Assembly: GCA_019750295.1 (NCBI GenBank)
Contig: JAIEOS010000017.1
Span: forward strand, 40,530 to 104,529
Length of the DNA: 64,000 bases
Direction: 5' to 3'
Origin: Bdellovibrionales bacterium
GTDB lineage: Bacteria; Bdellovibrionota; Bdellovibrionia; Bdellovibrionales; JAGQZY01
The stretch's first letter is position 1; each line of letters opens with the position of its first letter. A model generated the notes under the pieces. That model was not told the DNA's origin. It did not search any database and saw nothing but the letters and a program-made list of their open reading frames with translations. Position numbers and translations under genes: made by a program. Positions 55,606-63,975 of this stretch are shown here, in pieces.

Positions 55606-56646
55606 TTATTCTCTGAGTAAACTTTTAAGTCGTGTGACGAAATTTATAATGTCCTGCTCTCGAGTCCCAAAAGAAGTCATCAATCGACATTCTAAGGTGT
55701 GCTCATCCCAGACGTAAAAGAAATACTCGTCTTTAAGGGGTTTAATCACCTTTTTGGGAAAAATGCAAAAGACCGCATTCGACTGCACCGGCTGGGTGAC
55801 CGTCACCTGCGGCAGATCGCTCAGTTGCTGCGATAAAAGCGTCGCCATATGGCACTGATGGCGGGCGATCTCCTTCCAGAGGTTGTTCTCGAAGTAGGTG
55901 AGGAATTGCGCCGCAATAAAGCGCGTCTTAGAGGGCAGTTGACAGGACTGCTTTCGCATAAATTTAAAATCTTCATCGAGCTCAGGCGAGTTGACCATGA
56001 CGATCTCGCCGCCGAGTAAACCATTTTTAGTCCCACCAAAAGAAACAACGTCGGCCAGTTGAAGGATATCTTTAAGATGGCAGTCTAAGGCCACGGCGGC
56101 GTTAGCGAGACGAGCCCCGTCGATATGAAAGATCAAATTCTTTTCTCGGCAAAAATCGCGAATCGCCGTCATCTCCTCCAGGGAGTAAACAGTTCCGTAT
56201 TCGGTGGGTTGGGTGATAGAAACGGCCTTGAGCTGGCTGTAGTGTTGGTCGCCCCGGCGTATCCAGTGAGTCTCGATATCTTTCACCGAAAGTTTTCCCT
56301 GGTGATGAGGCACCGTGAGCACTTTGCAACCGATGAGTTTTTCGGGCGCGCCACATTCGTCCACATGGAGATGAGCCACGTTAGTGCATAAAACGCTGTG
56401 ATGAGATTGAACACCTGTGCCGAGAGCTAAAACGTTGGCGGCAGTCCCATTAAAAACGATATGAGAATTGTGGCAGCCGAAATTTTGACGAATATATTTT
56501 TTTAAACTCTGAGACAAATCATCCATCTCGTAACTGGGGGCGTAGCCGGCGTTGTTCTCGACGAGAGCCTGCAGGATCTGAGGATGAACTCCGGAGTGAT
56601 TATCACTTCCAAAGCTGATGCGAGATTTAAGAGTGGAGGAAGACAT
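55606..56646 (-). CDS. Threonine-aldolase-type (beta-eliminating lyase) PLP enzyme
   Basis: 346 residues. FGSDNHSGVHPQILQAL, FNGTAANVLALGT, FHIDGARLANAAVAL and SFGGTKNGLLGGE (with the PLP-binding Lys) match low-specificity L-threonine aldolases of the fold-type I beta-eliminating lyase family. By family it would cleave L-threonine or allo-threonine to glycine and acetaldehyde. Its position between an arginase-family gene (20-base overlap) and tryptophan dioxygenase raises the possibility that it acts on a kynurenine-type substrate instead, but sequence alone does not show this. Confidence 0.87.
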   Translation of the reverse strand: MSSSTLKSRISFGSDNHSGVHPQILQALVENNAGYAPSYEMDDLSQSLKKYIRQNFGCHNSHIVFNGTAANVLALGTGVQSHHSVLCTNVAHLHVDECGAPEKLIGCKVLTVPHHQGKLSVKDIETHWIRRGDQHYSQLKAVSITQPTEYGTVYSLEEMTAIRDFCREKNLIFHIDGARLANAAVALDCHLKDILQLADVVSFGGTKNGLLGGEIVMVNSPELDEDFKFMRKQSCQLPSKTRFIAAQFLTYFENNLWKEIARHQCHMATLLSQQLSDLPQVTVTQPVQSNAVFCIFPKKVIKPLKDEYFFYVWDEHTLECRLMTSFGTREQDIINFVTRLKSLLRE

Positions 56647-57562
56647 GGAGCACCTGGGCCGCCAATTTAGCGGTGCGTTCGTCGATGTCGAGAGGAGGAG
56701 AGACTTCAAAAATGCCGAGGCAGCGGACATCGAGGCGTTGATTTAAAATTTGAAACAGAGTGAGAAATTCGTGAGGAATGAACCCGGTGGCGTAACTGGC
56801 ACTACAGCCCGGGGCGTAGGCGGAGGAGAAGGAGTCCATATCGAGGCTCAAGTAGGTCGGGCGAGGGGATAACAAAAGGGGAGCCAGCGTGTCGAGTGAG
56901 GTTTGCACGAAATTGTTTTTAAAGTTGAGCTCTTCCAACGTCAGAATTTTTGCACCTTTGCTTTTGGCCCATTCGTAATGAGTGGGACTATTGCAGTGAG
57001 CTTGAATTCCCATTTCGACAAAATCAAATTCTCCGAGCTCCGTATCGCTGAGCAAGCGATAGAACGGCGTGCCACTTGAAAGACCTTGCGTGGTCGGTCG
57101 TACATCGAGATGGGCGTCAAAATTAATCACTAGCGGCCGGTGCTTTGAATTCCGCTGAGCCCTGAGAAAGCCAGCTCCTTCGGCGTAGGCGTAATCGTTG
57201 CCGCCACCGAGACCGATCCAGCGATGTCCCTTTTCCATATGGGAGTAAGAAACGGCTTTGACGGCTTCGTGTCGAGCCTCCAGGGGCGAATTTAATTTTA
57301 AATTTCCGAGATCAAAAAAAGATTTGGCGTTGGAAGCCCAAGGAGAGGGCGTCATTTTATAAAAGTGTTTACGGATGAGATCGGGAGCGAGGGCGGCGCC
57401 GAGGCGTCCGCCGTTGAGTTTGATTCCTTCGTCGTCGGGATAGCCCGCAATGATGCAAGAGTCGGGAGCCCGTCGAGGGCTGACAAATTCACCTAAGCGC
57501 TTGTCTCCCTCCTTCGTCGACTTAAAAAAAAGATCTGTCGAACACGGTTCAAACTGGCTCAT
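56627..57562 (-). CDS. Arginase/agmatinase/formimidoylglutamase-family hydrolase
   Basis: 311 residues of the ureohydrolase fold: IGLGGGNDYAYAEG (about residue 116), NFDAHLDVRP and YLSLDMDSFSSAYAPG carry the metal-binding aspartates. The first metal ligand, normally His in GGxH, appears as Asn in GGGND, so one manganese site may be weak or altered. By family it hydrolyses a C-N bond in guanidino or formimino compounds; in this operon it could stand in for N-formylkynurenine formamidase. That is inference from position. It overlaps the PLP gene by 20 bases. Confidence 0.85.
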   Translation of the reverse strand: MSQFEPCSTDLFFKSTKEGDKRLGEFVSPRRAPDSCIIAGYPDDEGIKLNGGRLGAALAPDLIRKHFYKMTPSPWASNAKSFFDLGNLKLNSPLEARHEAVKAVSYSHMEKGHRWIGLGGGNDYAYAEGAGFLRAQRNSKHRPLVINFDAHLDVRPTTQGLSSGTPFYRLLSDTELGEFDFVEMGIQAHCNSPTHYEWAKSKGAKILTLEELNFKNNFVQTSLDTLAPLLLSPRPTYLSLDMDSFSSAYAPGCSASYATGFIPHEFLTLFQILNQRLDVRCLGIFEVSPPLDIDERTAKLAAQVLHVFLHS

Positions 57563-57569
57563 AAAGTTC

Positions 57570-58148
57570 CTACTTTAAAAGCTTTGCCACTTGGTCCCAG
57601 TTGACGAGTTTCCAGAAGGCTTCGAGAAACTTCGGACGAGCATTACGGTAATCGATGTAGTATGCGTGCTCCCAAACATCACAAGTTAAAAGTGCCGTCT
57701 GGTTCTTAGTCATTGGTGTTTCGGCATTTGAAGTCTGTGTGATGGCGAGTGAGCCATCTGGGTTTTGCACGAGCCAAGCCCAACCACTTCCAAACTGAGT
57801 GATGGCGGCGTTAGTGAATTTTTCTTTAAATTTTTCGACAGACTCGAAATTCTTTTTGATGGCGTCTGCGACTTTGCCTTGGGGCTCGCCGCCACCTTTA
57901 GGGCTTAAGCAATTCCAAAAGAACGTGTGATTCCAAACTTGAGCCGAGTTGTTGAAAACTCCGCCAGAGGATTTTTTGATGATGTCTTCGAGAGACATGT
58001 TTTCGAATTCTGTGCCTTTGATCAATTCGTTGAGTTTCGTAACGTAAGTCTGATGATGTTTTCCGTAATGATACTCAAGAGTTTCTGCGGACATGTGGGG
58101 AGTGAGAGCATCTTTTGAGTAAGGAAGTTCGGGTAAAGTGAAAGCCAT
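57570..58148 (-). CDS. sodB: Superoxide dismutase [Fe]
   Basis: 192 residues from the ATG at 58148. Metal ligands lie in [26 protein letters not shown] and [14 protein letters not shown]. The Gln before VWNH and [13 protein letters not shown] favour the iron form over manganese. It converts superoxide to oxygen and hydrogen peroxide. It lies seven bases upstream of the arginase-family gene on the same strand, so it may be the first gene of the tryptophan operon or read through into it. Confidence 0.96.
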   Translation of the reverse strand: MAFTLPELPYSKDALTPHMSAETLEYHYGKHHQTYVTKLNELIKGTEFENMSLEDIIKKSSGGVFNNSAQVWNHTFFWNCLSPKGGGEPQGKVADAIKKNFESVEKFKEKFTNAAITQFGSGWAWLVQNPDGSLAITQTSNAETPMTKNQTALLTCDVWEHAYYIDYRNARPKFLEAFWKLVNWDQVAKLLK

Positions 58149-58360
58149 TTGAGACTCCTTCGTTAAAGTTAGGTCTCGAACTATAGTCAATTTCGCTTAA
58201 GTGTTCAAAAGGATTGAAGATTGCTATTAGACGCGCGAAGTTACGCCCTAACCCCCTGAACATATACATTTATGTGAATCTCGTGCCGCCCTGTTGAAAT
58301 TTCAGACCAATGGGGTAATTACCGAAGTACGCGATTTTATCGCAATTGGAGGGAGAGAGA

Positions 58361-58969
58361 ATGAAAGCAATTCTATTTTTAGGGACATTGGTGTTTGTCG
58401 CGTCTCAAGCCGTGGCGAATCCAGATCCCAAAGACATATTTAATTTCGTATTTGATGTGATCCAAGATCAGATCAACAAAGATAATGGTCCTCAACATTA
58501 TGGACCCGGTCATGGATACGGTCCTGGTTTTCCTGGCGGTCCTCATCATCCCGGCAACCCCGGTCCCGGTTGGCCACCACCGCCGCCACCTCCTGTTGCG
58601 AACAAAGTGATTCTTGAGCAAAACGGCGCCAATCTTCTTTTAGGTCGAACGTTCATTCAGAATAAAGCTGTCGACAGCGTCGACTTCCCGGCCTGTAACG
58701 CGAGCGCGAACCAACGCGTGACTCATTTGATCGTGCGCGCTCAGCAGAGTGCCGTTCAGCTCAATCGTGTGCGCGTGACTTATGCCAACGGGCAAGAGAT
58801 CGTACTTTTGCAGAACGTTGCTCTTCAGAAAGGTCAAAGCACGACGTGGATTCCGTTAGATCAAGCTCGCTGCGTGCGCAAGATCCGTGTGAACGGTGAG
58901 GCTTTCGGTCCTGGACCTTATTCAAAAACAGCGGTTGTTTCCTTTATCGGTTATATCGAAGGATACTAA
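58361..58969 (+). CDS. Secreted protein with Gly/Pro/His-rich linker and beta-sandwich domain
   Basis: 202 residues. GGAGGGAGAG precedes the ATG at 58361. Signal peptide KAILFLGTLVFVASQAVA is followed by a short helical part, then a linker of Gly, Pro, His and Tyr ending in a poly-Pro run (about residues 50-90). The C-terminal 110 residues (VILEQNGANLLLGRTFIQ, VTHLIVRAQQSAVQLNRVRV, VVSFIGYIEGY) look like a beta-sandwich similar in feel to DUF2541 proteins. The function is unknown. It precedes the M14 carboxypeptidase gene, with a hairpin between. Confidence 0.72.
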   Translation: MKAILFLGTLVFVASQAVANPDPKDIFNFVFDVIQDQINKDNGPQHYGPGHGYGPGFPGGPHHPGNPGPGWPPPPPPPVANKVILEQNGANLLLGRTFIQNKAVDSVDFPACNASANQRVTHLIVRAQQSAVQLNRVRVTYANGQEIVLLQNVALQKGQSTTWIPLDQARCVRKIRVNGEAFGPGPYSKTAVVSFIGYIEGY

Positions 58970-58977
58970 GCGCCCGC

Positions 58978-59005
58978 GAGACCTGTCGCTTTCTTGACAG
59001 GTCTC
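58978..59005 (+). terminator. Hairpin between the secreted protein and carboxypeptidase genes
   Basis: GAGACCTGTC, 8-base loop, GACAGGTCTC. A perfect 10-bp stem nine bases after the stop codon but without a U-run, so it is either a weak terminator or an mRNA-stabilising structure. Confidence 0.5.
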
Positions 59006-59086
59006 AATCCCAGATTTAACGGCACCCGATTGCTCAAAGTCCAGCCACTAGAGACCATAGATCTACGGTACATCTTGGGGGGACGC

Positions 59087-60271
59087 ATGAATTGGGGAAT
59101 GATCCGCACGGCTGCGGCAGTTTTAGTAATATCTCAGACCGCATTCGCGGGTGATTATTGGTTCGAATTAAAAGCCAAAGACAAATACGAACGCAGCGAT
59201 CTTGCGGCTCAGGGCTTTGATATTGTCAGTGTTGAAAAAGATCGGGTGACCGTCGTCGGTGACGAATCCGAAATTGAAAAGGCCGAACAAACGGGCCGTT
59301 TAATATCAGTTTATAAATCGGGAATGTCTCCGTTTGATTTCCCCGCAAAGGACGAACAGTTTCATAACTACAAAGAGCAAACAGAAATTCTTCAGGGTAT
59401 TGTTAAAAAATATCCAGAGATCGCAACTCTGGAGTCCATCGGAAAAACGGCGGAGCAAAGAGAGATTTGGGTTTTACGTTTATCGAAAGCCAAGCCGTCG
59501 GCTGATTTGCCCGCGACCTTGTTGATGGGCGGTCACCATGCGCGTGAGCACGTTTCGGTTGAAGTTCCCTTATTTCTCGCGAAGTATTTGATCGAGAATT
59601 ATGAGAAGAAAAATCCCCGGATCGTTGCGATGTTAGAGAGTCAGGAAGTGTTCATTATTCCGCAGCTCAATATCGACGGTTCGGAATACGATATCGAAGG
59701 CGGCAAATATAAAAGTTGGCGCAAAAACCGCTCGCGAAACGCCAACGGGACTTTCGGAACGGATCTTAATCGCAATTATGGTTTTGGCTGGGGAGATGTG
59801 GGCGCAAGTTCAAATCCTGCGAGCGACACTTATCACGGCCCCAACCCTTTTAGCGAACCGGAAAGTCAGGCGGTGAAAAACTTTATCGAAAAGCATTTAA
59901 ACATTTCGGTATTAGTGAGTTATCACACGTTTTCGGAATTGATTCTTTGGCCCTGGGGACATGTCGACGAAGAGCTTCCCAACAAAAAAGATCTCGCGGT
60001 TTTTAAGACCATGGGGAACGCCATGGCGAAAATGACGGGCTACACACCTATGAAATCCGGTGATCTTTATTTGGCAAGTGGGGACACCTGCGATTGGGCT
60101 TACGGTGTCCATGGGATCTTCGCCTTCACGTTTGAGTTAGATCCCAAGAGCATGTGGGAGGGTGGCTTCTATCCCGGTCAGAGCGTTCTGACTGAGGTGT
60201 TCAATAAAAATCTGGAGCCGGCGCTGTACATGATCGAGAGCTCGAAGAATCCTTATGGGGTTAATCCATAA
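59087..60271 (+). CDS. Secreted M14-family zinc carboxypeptidase
   Basis: 394 residues from the ATG at 59087, behind GGGGGGA; the longer frame from 58994 crosses the hairpin. A signal peptide (RTAAAVLVISQTAFA) and a propeptide-like region of about 80 residues precede the catalytic domain. GGHHAREHVS (about residue 150) has the HxxE ligand pair. IPQLNIDGSEY, SWRKNRSRN, GTDLNRNYGFGWG, the third ligand in VSYHTFSEL, and the catalytic Glu in AFTFELDP are all present, so it should be active. It removes C-terminal residues from peptides in the periplasm or outside. Predatory bacteria encode many such enzymes. Confidence 0.93.
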   Translation: MNWGMIRTAAAVLVISQTAFAGDYWFELKAKDKYERSDLAAQGFDIVSVEKDRVTVVGDESEIEKAEQTGRLISVYKSGMSPFDFPAKDEQFHNYKEQTEILQGIVKKYPEIATLESIGKTAEQREIWVLRLSKAKPSADLPATLLMGGHHAREHVSVEVPLFLAKYLIENYEKKNPRIVAMLESQEVFIIPQLNIDGSEYDIEGGKYKSWRKNRSRNANGTFGTDLNRNYGFGWGDVGASSNPASDTYHGPNPFSEPESQAVKNFIEKHLNISVLVSYHTFSELILWPWGHVDEELPNKKDLAVFKTMGNAMAKMTGYTPMKSGDLYLASGDTCDWAYGVHGIFAFTFELDPKSMWEGGFYPGQSVLTEVFNKNLEPALYMIESSKNPYGVNP

Positions 60272-60317
60272 AATTTGGTGGTGCCAGGGCGATAGGATCA
60301 CGAGGGATCGACAAGTA

Positions 60318-61187
60318 TTACGGTTTCGAGAAAAGATTGAGGCAGCTTCGAAATTGGAAAATCTCGCGGGGATTGGCGCGCTCGATTCTGGCGACGTCTT
60401 TGTGGAACTGACGATCCGCCTGAGCGACGCGATCGAGATCTAAAGATTTGTAGGAGAATTTTTTAAATCGCATGGAGTAGGACACGGGAACTTGGTCCAT
60501 GGGAGGTGAAGACTTCCACTTTCTGTGATTGAACCAGCCTCGCCGCTCCTCGAGAGATCGGACTTCGATCCTTAAGCTTTGAGTGGAGGTGTCTAAAGTG
60601 AACGTGTATTCCATCGTCGAACGAATATCCCCATCAATGGCGCGCTTGAAACGGCCCTGTGCATAGAAGTTGGTGTGCATTTGCAAAACACGAAGTTCGA
60701 CGACGTTTTCTGATACCTTGAGCGAGCTCTGTTCAAAAACGCCCACCTGCTTTTCGCCCACTCCATACAATAGTCCCCCGTCGCTGTAGGGGTCGGGTTG
60801 CGCGTGGAGGCCTCGTCCTAAGTTTTCGATATCGATCGAAGGAGCTGTCGTCACCATTCCTAGGCCTTCCGGATTTCGAAGCAAGGTTTTATACATGCGA
60901 ATTCGGAATCTTCGGCGGGTGGTATTTAGGCCGAACCAGGGCTTTGCGTCCTCGATGTAAATGCTCGCCACTTCGTTGAAGGGACCAGTGCCATTGACAA
61001 TCACGTAGGATCCAATGATTGGTTCGAGGGCTGCCTCTGTGAGGGACTGACGCGGAATTGATTCTCGGTAAAGCCCCTGGAACCAATTCTCGAGATCGAC
61101 GACCACGTTGTCGTTGAAAGCTCGAGGTGCCGGAGACGCTCCGGCGGTTAAAAAAGGAAAGAGGACGGCAAGAAGGATTAAGGCCAT
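60318..61187 (-). CDS. Exported protein of unknown function
   Basis: 289 residues from the ATG at 61187 (the frame extends to a TTG at 61217). Signal peptide ALILLAVLFPFLTAGASPA is followed by a mature part with many short strands (RRRFRIRMYKTLL, MEYTFTLDTSTQSLRIEVRS) and a C-terminal helix. One Cys lies near the end. I see no motif. No ribosome-binding site is evident. It is convergent with the carboxypeptidase gene. Confidence 0.65.
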   Translation of the reverse strand: MALILLAVLFPFLTAGASPAPRAFNDNVVVDLENWFQGLYRESIPRQSLTEAALEPIIGSYVIVNGTGPFNEVASIYIEDAKPWFGLNTTRRRFRIRMYKTLLRNPEGLGMVTTAPSIDIENLGRGLHAQPDPYSDGGLLYGVGEKQVGVFEQSSLKVSENVVELRVLQMHTNFYAQGRFKRAIDGDIRSTMEYTFTLDTSTQSLRIEVRSLEERRGWFNHRKWKSSPPMDQVPVSYSMRFKKFSYKSLDLDRVAQADRQFHKDVARIERANPREIFQFRSCLNLFSKP

Positions 61188-61279
61188 GCGGTGGATTATA
61201 CCGTAAATGAGCACCAAAAATCTCGGCGCCTGGAGAGCTTTGCAATAATGACAAATTAAAATGTGAGGTCTACAGGTCT

Positions 61280-62689
61280 TTAGCTGTAGAGCTTCTTTTG
61301 GACGATGTAATCCGAAATCTCGGCAGGGACGAATCTCTTCCAGTCTTTGTCGTTGGATTTAATCATTCCTTGGAGTTTTTGATCGCTGATGAGGAGATCT
61401 GGTTCGCAGTGATGGTCCTTGATGTCCTCGAGATACTCGTTTTGTAGTAAGTGTTGGAACAGGAACTTGTTTTTGTCGGAGGGCGAGTAGGTTTGCAATG
61501 TGAGATACGGGAATTTGGGATTTTTTAAAAATTGCGAGTCCACAACCGCAGCGGGTGTCGGGTAAAAATACATTCGCGTCTGGTCTTTAAAAATACGCGA
61601 GATGGATTCTAGAGAATGGAGATCGCTAATCTCGAAAAAATCGATCAGTTTTTTACTGGGATACACAAAGTGAATGGGCTCTTTTGTAAATCGAGCACAG
61701 TACTCCGTCATAAGATAGCTTTCTTTAAACTGAGTGATCAAAATGTTCTGCTTTGCCAGTAGGAGCATGCGGATGCGGTGGACTAAATTGTCGAGTGTTG
61801 AGGCTTCAAAGTTTTTCTCAACGACGATTTCGCTCACTAAAAATGGCGAGCAATCGCCTTCGGTTTTACTTCCGCAAAAGTGATTGCGGGCGCTCAAGAG
61901 CATTTCGAGATCGGATGTTGTGATCGGATTGAATGCCGCTCGGTGAAGTAAAACTTGCCGCCCGAAAAGTTCCTCCGCCAAATGACTGATTTGGCCATCG
62001 GCACGAATCAATACGGCGGGTGAAAGATTGTGCTCTAAGAGGCGAAGGTTTGCGCAATGAATGTCTTCGCCTTTAAATACCGGTCCAGCGAGTTTGACCA
62101 CATTCACTTGAATTCGATCTTTCAGATCGCCATCAATCAAAGAGCGAATGAGTTTTGAGACGTCTTGTGTATAGTGAAAGGCCGCGTACACCAAGTTCAC
62201 ACCTAAAACGCCCACGGCTTCTTGCTGTTGCACATTCGAGGGGTCAAGGAGGCGGATGTGGAGTATAATTTCGTTGGCTTCGCCTTCCGGCGTGCACTGG
62301 AATTTAATGCCGATCCATCCGTGACAATCGCCTTTGTATTTTGGACTGCGAGCTGCGATGGTATTGGCGAGCGAGAAGAGCTGTTTTGATTTTTTATATT
62401 CGGGTTTAATACGTTCTTGCAGAAGATCGTATTCGTAATCGATCATCTTCCGTAGGCGACTCTCCACCACGTAGCGGCCACTCGGTTCGGGGCCGTAGAT
62501 CGCATCACTAAAAGTCATATCGTAAGCGGAGATGGCTTTGGCGATCGTGCCTGAGGCGCCGCCCACTTTAAAAAACCAGCGGGCAATTTCTTGCCCGGCG
62601 CCGATCTCGGCAAAGGTCCCGTAAAAGTTACGGTTCATGTTGATCGTATGGGACTTTTCGTTGGTGGAGATCGATTTATGGTTTTCCAT
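61280..62689 (-). CDS. Conserved protein with NFYGTFAEIGAGQE signature
   Basis: 469 residues if started at the ATG at 62689; the ATG at 62638 (MNRNFYGTF) is equally possible. Starts above 62689 would read through the upstream terminator. NRNFYGTFAEIGAGQE, FFKVGGASGTIAKAISAYDM and SDAIYGPEPSGRYVVESRL mark a family that I recall from diverse bacteria, sometimes labelled a nicotinamide-nucleotide adenylyltransferase. I see no HxGH or other nucleotidyltransferase motif to support that label. No signal peptide; cytoplasmic. The function should be treated as unknown. Confidence 0.72.
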   Translation of the reverse strand: MENHKSISTNEKSHTINMNRNFYGTFAEIGAGQEIARWFFKVGGASGTIAKAISAYDMTFSDAIYGPEPSGRYVVESRLRKMIDYEYDLLQERIKPEYKKSKQLFSLANTIAARSPKYKGDCHGWIGIKFQCTPEGEANEIILHIRLLDPSNVQQQEAVGVLGVNLVYAAFHYTQDVSKLIRSLIDGDLKDRIQVNVVKLAGPVFKGEDIHCANLRLLEHNLSPAVLIRADGQISHLAEELFGRQVLLHRAAFNPITTSDLEMLLSARNHFCGSKTEGDCSPFLVSEIVVEKNFEASTLDNLVHRIRMLLLAKQNILITQFKESYLMTEYCARFTKEPIHFVYPSKKLIDFFEISDLHSLESISRIFKDQTRMYFYPTPAAVVDSQFLKNPKFPYLTLQTYSPSDKNKFLFQHLLQNEYLEDIKDHHCEPDLLISDQKLQGMIKSNDKDWKRFVPAEISDYIVQKKLYS

Positions 62690-62722
62690 AAAAAAAGAAT
62701 GCCAGCATCCGGGGATGCTGGC
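62690..62722 (-). terminator. Rho-independent terminator after the TPR/retropepsin-like gene
   Basis: On the minus strand GCCAGCATCC pairs with GGATGCTGGC, followed by ATTCTTTTTTT. It ends right at the start codon proposed for the next gene, leaving almost no room for a separate leader. Confidence 0.85.
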
Positions 62723-62756
62723 AAGGAACTCTCTCGTTTTCAAGACGGGAGCAGGC

Positions 62757-63767
62757 TTATTTTTCTTTCATCGATAAAAGGTCGATCGTGGTATTGGCGA
62801 CCAGTGATTTCTCCATAGACAATTTGCTCATGATCGACTTACCGGCGACGAAGGCGCAGTTCTTACATGCCATAGCTTCAACGTTTTTTAACTGCCATGC
62901 GCCAAAAGTCATTTCAGGGATGATGATTTTTATAGCTTCGATCTCTGAACCGCCGGCGGTGATCTTCGTTTCGCCTTTGTTGATAAATTGGATACCCATG
63001 TTGTTGAGATAATCGATATCTACAGTGGTGTAGGAATCTTCATTCACTATAAATAATTGCATATCCATGGCGTTAGCGAAGACCCCGGGAGCAAAAAAGT
63101 GGTTCCCAATTTTAGAAACCGTAATTTCTTTAAGAGCATACTTCGCTTGGAAGGCTTTAAAGTCATTCTTTACGTCCATAGATAATCTTTCCCAAACTTT
63201 TTGAGTGCGTGGAACCGAAAGATTATAATTACCGATGATACTTAAAGCTTCGGGGAACTGGTTGGACTTTCGGAGCATTTCGATCATGCCTTCAGCCACT
63301 TTAAGATTGTCGGGCTGTTCGCGCATAGCTTTGTAGTACCATTCTTTAGAGTCGTTGTAATATTCTTTCTCACCTAAGCTTTTTGCAAAACTCGCTTTGT
63401 GGCGAAGAGATAAATCGGTGATCGACTGAAGTTTATTAAAGACGAGGATGGCTTTGTCGTGTTGATTGGCTTCGGTGAGAGCAATTCCGTACTCACCAAC
63501 GATGATGGGGTTTTTAGAATCTTTATTGTAAGCGTTGCTGAGGGCTGAGAACTTACAGCCGAGTTTATTGAGTTTATGGCAGGTGACGGCCATGCTGAAT
63601 TCATCTTGAGCGGTGTTTAATTTGACTGACGATTTAACGTTGTATGAAATGCGTTGAACCAAGTTTGAGCCCCATTCGTGAAAACCGTATCCCGAAGCGG
63701 CTACCGCTCCAAGAAACAATCCCAGCTTTACCAATGAGCCTTTTGATTTATTCTTCTTTTTGTACAT
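62757..63767 (-). CDS. Membrane-anchored TPR protein with degenerate retropepsin-like domain
   Basis: 336 residues. An N-terminal basic stretch and one hydrophobic helix (LVKLGLFLGAVAASGYGF) anchor it with the rest in the periplasm. Residues of about 48-195 are TPR-like helical repeats (EFSMAVTCHKLNKLGCKF, KEWYYKAMREQPDNLK). Residues of about 218-336 follow the clan AA (retropepsin-like) layout: strand, LFIVNEDSYTTVDIDYL, then ETKITAGGSEIEA, FGAWQLKNVEAMAC, and VAGKSIMSKL in place of LLGxxFL. The catalytic DTG is replaced by NED, so it should be inactive. GGAGG precedes the ATG. Confidence 0.7.
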   Translation of the reverse strand: MYKKKNKSKGSLVKLGLFLGAVAASGYGFHEWGSNLVQRISYNVKSSVKLNTAQDEFSMAVTCHKLNKLGCKFSALSNAYNKDSKNPIIVGEYGIALTEANQHDKAILVFNKLQSITDLSLRHKASFAKSLGEKEYYNDSKEWYYKAMREQPDNLKVAEGMIEMLRKSNQFPEALSIIGNYNLSVPRTQKVWERLSMDVKNDFKAFQAKYALKEITVSKIGNHFFAPGVFANAMDMQLFIVNEDSYTTVDIDYLNNMGIQFINKGETKITAGGSEIEAIKIIIPEMTFGAWQLKNVEAMACKNCAFVAGKSIMSKLSMEKSLVANTTIDLLSMKEK

Positions 63768-63840
63768 ATGTAATCCTCCGACAGAGGGACCATGTGCAAA
63801 GTCCTTTCCAAGCGAGGCGCTATATACTGATTCTCACAAG

Positions 63841-63863
63841 AAAAAGTGCCGAACAAAGGCACT
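63841..63863 (-). terminator. Terminator for a minus-strand gene lying beyond the window
   Basis: AGTGCC, 7-base loop, GGCACT read on the minus strand, followed by TTTTT. The 233 bases from 63768 to the window end hold no gene, only this and the palindrome at 63865-63975. Confidence 0.65.
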
Positions 63864-63864
63864 C

Positions 63865-63975
63865 AAAAAGACTCCAAGTTCCCAAAAAGGTTCCAGCTCC
63901 CTGCGTGCACGAAAAAGGTTCCAGGTTCCTTGAAGGAACCTGGACCCTTTTTAGTGCACGCAGGGAGCTGGAACC
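63865..63975. repeat. Palindromic repeat cluster with an 87-base near-perfect palindrome
   Basis: The segment 63889-63975 is a palindrome centred on 63932 with 43-base arms. The outer 22 bp (starting GGTTCCAGCTCCCTGC) are perfect, and the inner 20 bp (AAAAAGGTTCCAGGTTCCTT) have one mismatch. Three direct copies of an AAAAAGGTTCCAGGTTCCT-like unit begin at 63865, 63884 and 63912. The inner stem with A5 before and T5 after can act as a terminator in both directions. The size matches the 86-base palindrome at 50707-50792. Confidence 0.88.
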
